A stretch of DNA of 64,000 nt. Source: Monarcha castaneiventris obscurior. Its lineage: Eukaryota; Chordata; Aves; Passeriformes; Monarchidae. Made by a program: the position numbers and the translations under genes. This document shows positions 41,332 to 64,000 of this stretch, one piece after another. Positions within the stretch are counted from its first letter, which is position 1. Every line of letters starts with the position of its first letter. The notes beneath the pieces are model-generated. The model made no database searches. It saw only the letters and a program-made list of their open reading frames with translations, and had not been told where the DNA came from. The DNA is taken from assembly GCA_026261815.1 (NCBI GenBank), contig JAMPIT010000304.1, positions 208,268-272,267 of the forward strand. The letters run 5' to 3'.

Positions 41332-43344
41332 GGCCGGGTCCCGCCGGATCCCGCTGGATCCCGACCCCGACGGATCCCTCCGGATCCCCCCCGGATCCCT
41401 GCTCCGACCCCCGGAGGGTTTCGGTGCCGATTCCCGGCTCCCCGGAGGGGCTGGGGCTCAGATCCCGGCGCCGCTTCTGCTCCGGATTCCCGGATCCTCC
41501 GTCGGGTTCGGTGCCGGATCGCGGATCCCTGGTTGGGCTGGATCCCAGATCCCGAGTGTTGGGCCAATATCCACTGCCGCTCGCAGATCCCAGGTCGGGT
41601 TTGGGGCTGGATCCCAGATCCCCGGTGAATTCCAGCGCTGGATCCCCAATCCCCGCTGGATCCCAGAGCTCCGAAGGATCCCAGATTTGGGCTCAGATCC
41701 CGGGAATTGAATCAATTCCGCTGCCAGATCCCGGCTGCTCTGATCGATCCCGACACCGGATCCGGCGCCTCTAATCCATCCCACGCCCGAGCCCGGCCCC
41801 GGCGTCACCGCAGCCGCTGTCACCGGCCCCGGGCTGTCACCGGCCCCGCGCTGTCACCGGCCCCGGGCTCTCACCGGCCCCGGGCTCTCACCGGCCCCGC
41901 GCTCTCACCCCCTCAGCGCCGTCCGGAGCTGTCCCGGTGCTGTCCCCGTGCCGGTCCCGGCTGCGCTGTCCCGGTGCCGCCCCGGCTGTGTCGTCCTGGT
42001 GCCGGTTCCGGCTCTGTTATCCCGGTCCCGACTTTGTTATTCCAGTCCCGGTTCTGTTACCCCGGTTGTGCTGTCCCGGTTATCCCGGTCCCGGCGCTGT
42101 TATCCCGGTCCCGGCTGTGTTATCCCGGTCCCGGCGCTGTTATCCCGGTCCCGGCTGTGTTATCCCGGTCCCGGCGCTGTTATCCCGGTCCCGGCTCTGT
42201 TATCCCTGTCCCGGGTCTGTTATCCCGGTCCCGGCGCTGTTTTCCCGGTCCTGGGTCTGTTATCCCGGTCCCAGCTCTGTTTTCCCGGTCCTGGGTCTGT
42301 TATCCCGGTCCCAGCTCTGTTTTCCCGGTCCTGGGTCTGTTATCCCGGTCCCGGCTCTGTTATCCCGGCTGTGCCGTGCCGGTGCCGTCCCGCCGGTGCC
42401 GTTTATGCTGTCCCGGTGCCAGCGGTGCTGTCCCGGTGCTGTCCCGGTGCTGTCCCGGTGCCAGCGGTGCTGTCCCGCTGCTGTCCCGCTGCTGTCCCGG
42501 CCGTGCCGTGCCGGTCCCGGCGGTGCCGCCCCGCTCCGCGTCCCCGTCCCGCCCCGCGGTGCCCCGGACCGGTTCCGCCGGTCGGGCCGGGGCCGCGCCG
42601 CAGCCGGAGCCGGTCGGGCGGGCGCCGCTTGGGAAATAACGGGGAGCCCCCGCCCGGGCCCGGGGACACCGCGGGACGCGGGGACAGCACGGGGGAGGGG
42701 GGACGGCACCGGGGGGCGTCTGGGGACACCGGGATGGGCACGGGGGGGCACCGGGATGGGTTCGGGGGGACATTGGGGACATCGGGGCTGGGGGCCGTGG
42801 GGGTGGTTGGGACACGGGGGGGACACGGAGGGACAGAGGGGGACGGGGGGGTCGTGTCCCCGAGTGTCCCCAGGGGAGGTCAGATGGACAGCGGGGGGGG
42901 TCAGCTGGACACGGGGGGGTCAGTTGGACACCGGGGGGGGTCAGGGTGTCCCCAGGGGGGGTCAGATGGACACCGGGGCCGGGTCCGCGCGGCCGGGGCG
43001 GGTTCGCGGTGCCCTCGGGTGGGGGAGAGCGGCCGGTCCGAGCGGCCCGGGGGGGACACGGCCTGGGGGGCTGAGGGGGAGCTCGGGGGGCTGCGGAGTT
43101 TCGGGGGGACCCCACAGGCCCCATAGGGGTCCCACAGGCTCCATGGGGGTCCCACAGGGTCTGTGTTGGCCCTGCAGGGTCCGTAGGGGCTGGAGGGGGG
43201 GCTCGGGGGTCTGTAGGGGCCCCCCAGGGTCTGTAGGGGTCCCACAGGGTCCATGGGGGTCCCACAGGCCCCACAGGTCCCATAGGAGACCCACAAGCTG
43301 CCCGTGGGGGAGGGGGGGGGACACCGCGATATCCCCGCGCCCTG
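41332..43344. other. OVOL1/AP5B1 intergenic region with repeat arrays
   Basis: Next to OVOL1, 41340-41770 is dense in GGATCCC. From about 42010 to 42370 a 21-bp unit, TGTTATCCCGGTCCCGGC with variants, repeats about 16 times. From 42650 to 43310 G-rich GGGGACACCGG and GGGTCCCACAGG units prevail. The long plus-strand open frames here (310-500 codons) are repeat products. The OVOL1 promoter presumably lies at the left end and that of AP5B1 at the right. Confidence 0.7.
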
Positions 43345-43501
43345 TGACGTCACTCACGTTGGCCGTGACGTCACAGCTCCCGCGGCCTCCCCCGTCGGGG
43401 GGGGAGGGGCGCGCGCGCGGGGCTGCCGCCGCCGTGACGTCATAACCCCCCCGCGGCCATAGCGGGGCCGTGACGTCAGCGAGGGGCGGCCCGTGACGTC
43501 A
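43345..43501. promoter_or_regulatory. AP5B1 promoter: five CRE palindromes
   Basis: Perfect TGACGTCA at 43345, 43366, 43435, 43471 and 43494, the last ending 25 bp before the AP5B1 ATG. ATF/CREB-family dimers bind this palindrome. CGCGATATC lies just upstream at 43326. The density is far above chance for 8-mers even in CpG-rich DNA. Confidence 0.75.
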
Positions 43502-43526
43502 GGCGCTCCCGGCAGCCCCCGCGGCC

Positions 43527-46500
43527 ATGGCGGGGGGGGGTCCCTGGGCCCGGCTCGAGGCCGCGCTCGCGCCCCCCGCGCCGCGCCGGCCCCGCCCCTC
43601 GGGACGTCATCAGGTGCGCGACGGCAGCGAGGGGCGGGGCCGGGGGGATTTGGGGTCACCTGGGGGGTCTTGGGGTCTCTTGGGGGGGGTCTGGGGTCAC
43701 TTGGGGGTGTTTGGGGTCACTTGGGGGGTTTTGGGTCACTTGAAGGGAAATTTGGGGTCCCTTGAGGACAATTTGGGGTCTCTGGGGAGAATTTGGGGTC
43801 CCTAGGGGATATTTGAGGTCTTGGGAGGGAATTTGGGATCCCTTGAGGTGGATTTGGGGTTCCTTGAGGAGAATTTGGGGCCCCTGGGTGGATTTGGCGT
43901 CACTTGAGGGGAATTTGGTGTCTCTGGAGCGAATTTGGGGGGGTCTCTATGTGGGGGCGGATTTTGGGAGTTCCCTGGGGGTATTTTGGGGGTCCCGGGG
44001 GTGGATTTTGGGGGTCCCAGTGTGGGGGCGGATTTCGGGGCCCCCCCTGACCTCCCCCTCTCCCCTCCCCTCCCCCCCAGACGGAGCTGCTGCTGCTGCT
44101 GCTCGAAGCCCCCCGGGCGCTGCTCGGGGAGGGGTCGCGGGCCGAGGGGGGGGGTCCCGGGGGGGCGCTGCTGCAGCTCGTGGCCGAGCCCCCCCCGCCG
44201 CCCCCCGCGCCCCCCCGGGCGCTGCTGCTGCTCGCCACCGTCTCGGTGCTGGTGGCCACCGGGGACCGCGCGGGGGTCGCGGCGCTGGCGGCGCTGCTGC
44301 TGCGGGCGGGGGGCGCGGGGGGGGCGCCGGCGGCGGCCGCCGAGTGCCTGCGGGAGCTGCGGCGCCTCGGGACCCCCGGGAGCCCCCCCCGGCCGCTCGG
44401 GGACCCCCCCGGGGACCCCCCCGGAGCCCTCGGGACCCTCCGGAGCCGCTGCCGGGAGAGCCCCGGGCTGCAGCCGCTGGTGCTGCTGCTGGCGGAGCGG
44501 GGGGGCGGTGAGCGGGGGGGGCACGGGGGGGGCTGGGGGGACACGGGGGGGCTGGGGGGGGTCCCGGTGAGGGCTGGGGGTCCCGGGGGGGCTGGGAGGG
44601 TCCCCGGGGGGGGCTGGGGGGGGTCCCGGTGAGGATTGGCGGGGCCAGGACGGGCTGGGGGGGCTCGGTGTGTCCCAGTAAGGATTGGGGGGGTCCCAGT
44701 GAGGGCCGAAGGAGTGCAGTGAGGGCTGGGGGGGGTCCCAGTACAAACTGGGGGGGGGTCCCAGTACAAACTGGGGGGGGTCCCACCACGGCACTGGCTC
44801 CGATCCCAGTGGATCCCATTCGCCGTCCTGGGCTGACCCCGCGGCGCTGTCGGAGGGTCCCTGGGGGGGTTTGGGGGATCCCTCGGCCCCCCCCGACTCC
44901 CCGTTCCCTTCTCCCCCCCCTCAGATCCAGCGGATCCCTGGGACGAGGCCGGGCCGGACCCCGGTGAGAGCCAGAGCCCCCCCGGGACCCCCAAATCCCA
45001 GACTCCCCCAAACTCCAGAACCCCCCCATTCCCTCCCCAAAATCCGGATCCCTTCAATCCCAGCCCCCCCAACCCCCCCCATTTCTAACGCCCCCCTCCC
45101 CCGCAGGCCCCCCCTCGGCCTTCGGCCTCACTCCGGCCGCCCGCGCCCAGCTGCTGCAGCTCCGCCACTTTGGGGGGGTCCCGGGCGGGGCCCCCCCGGT
45201 TTTGGCCACGGCGGACCCCGCCCCCGTGCAGGCGGCGCTGCTGCGGGGGGGGCGCGGCGCGGGGGGGCCCCGTTTGGCCGCGCTGGCGCTGCACCCCGCG
45301 CTGCCCCCCCCCCTGCGCCTCTTCTTCCTCCTCTGCCTCCTCCAGGGGGGGGACCCCGAAAACGGCGCCGCCGCGCCCCCCCCGCCGCTGCCCCCCCACT
45401 TGGCGGCCGCGCTGTTCCCGGGGGGGGGCGGGGACCCCCCCGAAATGTTCCTGCCGCGTTTCGAGGCGGCGGCGGCGCTTTGCTGCCCCGTCCCGGGGGG
45501 GGCTCCGAGCGAGGGCAGCCCCCCCCCCGGGCCCCGGGGGGGCCGCGAGTGGCTGTGGGGGCTGGTGCGGTTTTTGGGGGGGGGCCCCCCCGTTCTGTTC
45601 TGCCGGGCCGTGGCCGCCTACGGGCGCTGGTTCGGGGGGGTCCCGGGGGGGGAGCTGGGGGGGGCGGCCGAGCAATTACTGAGGGGGGGTCACCCCGCGG
45701 CCCCCCCGCACCTGCTGGAGCTCGCCAAGGTTTTGGGGGGGCCCCTGGGGGGGGCTTTGATGGCGCAGGTGCTGCGGGCCCCCCCGCCCCCCCCCGGCTC
45801 CCCCCAGCTCCGGGGGGTGCTGAAGGTGCTGCGCGACCCCCCCCGCGCGCGGGGGGGCGACCCCGGGACCCCCCCCCAAATGCGGCCCCACATCCGGGGG
45901 TACCTGCGGCGGGCGCTGGCGGCCGGGCGGGGGGGCTGGGGGGGGGCCCAGGGGGTCCTGAGCGCCGCCGCCCCCCTCCTGCCCTGCGGGGGGGTCCCGC
46001 TGTGCCCCCCCCCGCCCCGGGACCCCCCCGCTCTGTGGGGGGGGGACCCCGACGTGCGGGACCGCGGCCGCCTCCACTCGGCGCTGGCGGCCGCTCTGGG
46101 CCCCCCCAAATTGGCCGCGGTTCTGGGGCCCCCCCCGCGCCGCGCCCCCCGCCCCCCTCCCCAAAACGGGCCCGGGGGGGGCGGCGGGGGGGGCGCCCCC
46201 CCCTCGCTGCTGCCCGCGCCCCCCCCCTGCCGCCTGCGCTGCCTCCCCGGGCCCCCCCCCGCGTTCGCCGCCCCCCCCGGAGCCCCCCAGGACCCCGAGG
46301 GTTGGGGGGGGGCGCTGCTGGCGGGGGGGGGGCGGCCCGTGCCCCTCCCCCTGCGGCTGCGCCTGGAGCCCCTGGGGGGGGCCCAGGATCCCCCCCCCGG
46401 CCCCGGGACCCCTCCCCAGCCCCGGGCCGAGCCCCCCCCCGCGCTGGCGCTGCAGCTGCTGCTGGGGGGGGGCGGGGGCTGGGCCGAGGGGGCGCTGGCG

Positions 46501-47007
46501 GCGCTGGGGGGGGGGCGCGGGGGGGCCGAGCTGACCCTGACCCTGCGCCCCCCCCGCGCCCTGCCCCCCGCCCTGGAGGCCGCCGTCGTTTTCACCCCGG
46601 GGGGGGCTCCCCGGAAAGGGGGAGGGGTCTCGGTGCTGGCGCCCCTCCCCCCGCTGGAGCTGCCCCTGGGGGTGGGGCTGCGCCCCCTCGCGCTCCCCCC
46701 GGCCTGGGACCCCCCCCGCGCCCGCCGCGCCTTCGAGGCGCTCTGGGGGGCGCTGGGGGGGGGCCCCGAGACCCTCCTGGTGCTGGGGGGGGGCGCGGCC
46801 GCCCCTCCCCCCGCCCTCGCCCCCCTGCTGGTGCCCGCGGAGGGGGGGGGAGGGGCGGGGGGGGGATGGGCGCTGGCGGCCGCTGCCCCCCCCCGGGGCG
46901 TGGTGGTGGCGCGGGGGGGGCCGGGGGGGGAGGGGCGGGTGCGGGGGCAGCGCTGGGGGGGGGTGCTGCTGCTGGCGCGGCTGCTGCGGGGGGAGGGCGG
47001 CGCCTGA
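43527..47007 (+). CDS. AP5B1: AP5B1, AP-5 adaptor complex subunit beta-1
   Basis: Large subunit of the AP-5 adaptor acting in late-endosome retrieval (family knowledge). Four coding exons: 43527-43613, 44081-44507, 44925-44963, 45107-47007; 817 residues (human 878), all phases consistent. Recognisable segments: AAECLRELRRLGTPG and PLVLLLAERGG in exon 2; LALHPALPPPLRLFFLLCLL and MLPRF-like helical repeats in the long last exon; PPKLAAVLGPP further on; a C-terminal block rich in Leu with VLLLARLLR. The protein is extraordinarily rich in Gly, Ala, Arg and Pro; codons nearly always end in G or C and runs of six to eight G or C abound, yet the 1.9-kb exon stays open. Assignment rests on these blocks and on position between OVOL1 and RNASEH2C, so it is strong but not residue-by-residue. 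Confidence 0.88.
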
Positions 47008-47479
47008 GCTGTCGCGACAGAGCGGGGGCGGGGCGGGGCCGTGTCGCGATAGATCGGGACATGTCGGGCCGTGCCCCCCCCCCCGGGCGCTGTGACCCCT
47101 GAAGAACTCGGAAAGCGCAAAATCCGTGTCCGGCTCTGTGTGAGGGGGGGTCTGGGGGGGGTCCTTGGGGAGGGGGAGGGGATGAAGGGGGGGTCCCCGG
47201 GGGTCCCGTGTGACCGGAGGGGACGAAGGGGGGGAGGGGTCTCTGTGGGGCCTGCGGGTCCCGCAGGGTTGGGGGTGGCCCTGGAGGCCTGCGGGGGGTC
47301 CTGGGGGGGGTCCCAGAACACTGGGGGGGTGGGGGGGGTCACACAAAGCCCCCCGGCCCCGAACTACATCTCCCATCATGCCTTGCACCGCATCACTCTG
47401 CACTTCCGCATGGGCGCCGCCATACCGCTTCCGGCGCGCCATGACGTCACTTCCCCCTTCCCCACATGCCCCCGCAGTG
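47008..47479. promoter_or_regulatory. RNASEH2C promoter with ZNF143 and CRE elements
   Basis: ACTACATCTCCCATCATGC at 47363-47381 matches the long ZNF143/STAF element that often sits just upstream of housekeeping starts. TGACGTCA lies at 47442-47449, 31 bp before the ATG, with two CACTTCC/GCTTCCGG ETS-like sites between. The left end, immediately after the AP5B1 stop, has TGTCGCGACA at 47010 and TGTCGCGATAG at 47042. No polyadenylation hexamer for AP5B1 was seen here. Confidence 0.65.
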
Positions 47480-48854
47480 ATGGCGGTGCGGGTCCGGGTT
47501 CCCCCCGGGGCCGCCCCGGAGCCCGTCCCCGCTCAGCTCCTGCCCTGCCGCGTCCAGCACGACGGGCCCGCGCCCGTGGCCGCCTTCCTGCGGGCCCGGC
47601 CCGGCCCCGGCGGCGGTGAGGGGCGGGGGAAGGGGAGGGGGGCTGGGAAAAGGGGTTGGAATTTGGGGGGCGGCAGCGAGGGGGCCTGGGGGGGTTGGGT
47701 GAGGAGGGGGCCGGGTTTGGGTTGGGGGGGTCTCTGGGCGGGGCGCGTGCCAGGTTTGGGGGGGCACTGGGGGGTCTGGGGGGGTTTGGGGTGGGAGGAG
47801 GCCCCGGGGGGGGGCTGGGGGGTCCCGGGGGGGTTTGGGGGTCCCAAGGGGGGTTTGGGGGTCCCTCCCCACCTCACTGTCCCCCCCCCCTTCCACAAGC
47901 TCTGGGCCTCGGTCCGGGGGCGCCGCATGGGGGGCCGGGAGCTGCCGCTGCCCCCCGGCTACAGGGGGGTCCTGCTGCGGGGGGGGGAGCCCGGAGAGCC
48001 CCCCCTGAGCGAGCCCGGGGACCCCCAGGTGAGGCCGGGGGGCAGAGACCCCAAAAACCCCCTCAGGGGGGCAGAGACCCCCACACTCCCCTCAGAGGGG
48101 CAGAGACCCCCCCCTTTTCCCCTCTCTGGGGGTGAGGGGGGGTCTCAGCCCCCGCCTCCCCTGAGCTGTGCCCTCTGCCCCCCAGGCCGGGTGGGTGACG
48201 GTTGCGGGCTCCTTCGGGGCCATCACGGACTGGGGGGCTGACGCCGCCCCCCTCCCCGGCCGGGGCCTGGCCCGGGCCCTGCAGTGGGGACCCCTCGCCC
48301 AGGCTGTGAGTCTGGGGGGGTCTGGGGTCACATTTCGGGGTTTGGGGTCACTCTGGGGGGGTCTGGGGTCACATTTCGGGGTTTGGGGGTCACTCTGGGG
48401 GGGGCTGGGGTCACTATGGGGGGGCTGGGGTCACATTTGGGGGCTCTGGGGTCACATTTGGGGGGGCTCTGGGGTCACACTGGGGAGGGCTGGGGACACA
48501 TTTGGGGGGGCTGGGGTCACATTTGGGGGGTCTGGGGTCACACTGGGGAGGGCTGGGGACACATTTGGGGGTCTGGGGTTACATTTGTGGACGTTTTGCC
48601 CACACTGAGTCTGGGGGCTGGGGGAGGCTGAGGGGCGACGTTTGGGGACCCTGGGCCAGGTGGGGGGGGCTCCTGGGGGGGCTCCTGGGGGTTGGGGGGC
48701 TGCACTTGGAGGTCCAAAGTCTTCGCTTGGGGGTCCCAGGGGTCGCATTTGGGGGTCCCAGGGGCTGGGGGTCCCTGAGCCCCCCCTCACGCTGCCCCTC
48801 CCCCAGCTCCACGCCCCCGTGAGCGATGATGGCGACGAGGAGGCGGAGCCCTGA
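47480..48854 (+). CDS. RNASEH2C: RNASEH2C, ribonuclease H2 subunit C
   Basis: Accessory subunit of the heterotrimer that removes ribonucleotides from DNA. Four coding exons: 47480-47615, 47900-48028, 48186-48305, 48807-48854, about 144 residues (human 164). Family blocks: LLPCRVQHDGPAPVAAFL (exon 1), SVRGRRMGGRELPLPPGYRG (exon 2), GWVTVAGSFGAITDWG (exon 3), RALQWGPLAQA joined to LHAPVSDD (exons 3-4). Exons 2 to 4 are all phase 0. Exon 1, read from the ATG to the obvious GTGAGG donor, ends one base into a codon, so the first junction does not match the frame of exon 2. Either one base is miscalled in the GC-rich exon end or the true donor differs. Followed tail to tail by KAT5. Confidence 0.88.
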
Positions 48855-49160
48855 CAGGCCACGCCCACCTGAGGAGCCACGCCCAGCAGGGGCGGAGCCT
48901 TTTTGGCCACATCCTCCATTAAAATAGAGGTGACCACGCCCAGGGGCGGGGCCATCCAAACAGTGCCTGAAGCCCTTCCCAGAGTGGGTGGGGCCTACAG
49001 AAGCCCCACCCCTTTTTTATTATTAAAACCCAAATGCGGCTTACAAGAGGCTCCGCCCACACGTGAGACCACGCCCACGGTGGGTGGAGCCTTTCAAAGC
49101 CCCTCCCCTTTTGCATTAATAAAAGCGCTGGTGTGGGCGGGGCCAGGTGTGGTTTAATGA
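48855..49160. terminator. RNASEH2C/KAT5 convergent 3' ends with repeated poly(A) signals
   Basis: On the plus strand ATTAAA at 48918 and 49022 and AATAAA at 49118, about 100 bp apart, follow the RNASEH2C stop within imperfect repeats of a GCCACGCCC...GGGTGGRGCC unit. On the minus strand AATAAA (49021-49016) and ATTAAA (49158-49153) can serve KAT5. The two transcripts are likely to overlap at their ends. Confidence 0.55.
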
Positions 49161-49169
49161 GCAGCGCCA

Positions 49170-49303
49170 GGTAACGAGGGGGGCGTGGCCTGGCAGGGCG
49201 TGTCCCGGCGAGGGGCGTGGCCTTGTGGGGCGTGTCCCGGCGAGGGGCGTGTCCCGGCGAGGGGCGTGGCCTGGCAGGGCGTGTCCCGGCGAGGGGCGTG
49301 GCC
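49170..49303. repeat. GGGGCGTGKCCYGGCGA array in KAT5 3' UTR
   Basis: About six copies of a 16-32 bp unit GTGTCCCGGCGAGGGGCGTG lie directly after the KAT5 stop codon and end at a CCTCACCAC containing that stop. Confidence 0.75.
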
Positions 49304-57968
<8,665 letters not shown>

Positions 57969-58228
57969 TCTCCTCCCGGCCTTCCCTTCCGGCCGGCCCG
58001 ACGCGCTTCCGGGACGCGGCCCCACCCCTTCCGGCCCCCGCCCCGCCCCGCTCTGGCCCCGCCCCCGGCCGCGCTGAGGGCCCGGAGGGGGCGGGGCCTT
58101 CCCGGCAGCGCGGTCACGTGGGGCCGCGGCGCTTCCGCGAGTGGCGGCGCGAGCGGGGCCCCCCCCGCCCCCCCCCGGGACCCCCGGGACCCCCCCGGGA
58201 CCCCCCCGGGACCCCCGGGACCCCCGCC
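57969..58228. promoter_or_regulatory. KAT5/RELA bidirectional promoter
   Basis: Only 260 bp separate the two ATG codons, which face away from each other. The interval is CpG-dense and holds ETS-like CTTCCGG sites near 57986, 58008 and 58029, GC boxes GGGGGCGGGGC near 58087, and an E-box CACGTG at 58115-58120. The RELA side ends in a simple GGGACCCCC run before the ATG. Shared control is inferred from spacing. Confidence 0.65.

Positions 58229-64000
<5,772 letters not shown>

Noticed and set aside
41707..43445. Frames of 310-500 codons between OVOL1 and AP5B1
   Set aside because: Translate the 21-bp repeat and G-rich promoter DNA; no recognisable domain.
44871..47102. Plus-strand 743-codon frame overlapping AP5B1
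   Set aside because: Runs through introns and exons of AP5B1 in another frame; composition only Gly/Pro/Ala/Arg, and the 601-codon frame carries the recognised AP5B1 blocks.
45676..47442. Antisense open frame of about 590 codons, with another of 550 codons, opposite AP5B1
   Set aside because: Shadow of the stop-poor GC-rich AP5B1 exon; low-complexity Pro/Gly/Arg product, no family resemblance and no splice logic.

Overview
The window reads as a very GC-rich, gene-dense vertebrate locus, most likely from a bird microchromosome. Evidence for this is the set of nine orthologous multi-exon genes, very short introns, long G and C runs, CpG-rich promoters and minisatellite-filled introns. The species cannot be told from the sequence. 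No prokaryotic or viral gene was seen, and no transposon was recognised.

Layout from left to right: MARK2 (minus, 341-11533), ZFTA (plus, 12815-15672), RTN3 (minus, 16450-22059), PC (pyruvate carboxylase, plus, 24544-37318), OVOL1 (minus, 38782-41331), AP5B1 (plus, 43527-47007), RNASEH2C (plus, 47480-48854), KAT5 (minus, 49304-57968) and RELA (plus, 58229 to beyond the right edge). I placed the exons by matching remembered family sequences, checking AG/GT borders and carrying codon phase through each junction. Seven genes keep an open frame throughout. MARK2 and RNASEH2C each have one single-base phase conflict in a low-complexity stretch. Gene order and strand match human 11q13 blocks (RTN3-ZFTA-MARK2 and RELA-KAT5-RNASEH2C-AP5B1-OVOL1), here reversed and joined through PC.

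The genes do not form an operon. They are housekeeping or regulatory units: a polarity kinase, a chromatin-linked zinc-finger protein, an ER-shaping reticulon, a mitochondrial anaplerotic enzyme, an epithelial repressor, an endosomal adaptor subunit, an RNase H2 subunit, the TIP60 acetyltransferase and NF-kappaB p65. MARK2/ZFTA, RTN3/PC, OVOL1/AP5B1 and KAT5/RELA are divergent pairs on CpG-rich DNA. KAT5 and RELA start codons are only about 260 bp apart. ZFTA/RTN3, PC/OVOL1 and RNASEH2C/KAT5 are convergent pairs with close polyadenylation signals.

The most unusual property is a repeated structural theme. At eight exon-intron borders in six genes (MARK2 twice, ZFTA, PC, OVOL1, KAT5, RELA twice), the end of the exon, the splice site and the adjoining intron are tandemly copied into the intron. 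This produces arrays of decoy or alternative splice sites, several of which would keep the reading frame open. Other notable signals are five perfect TGACGTCA palindromes in 157 bp at AP5B1, two perfect RFX palindromes in a PC intron, an ETS-like array between MARK2 and ZFTA, and a 780-bp ATTTACAC-type array in PC.
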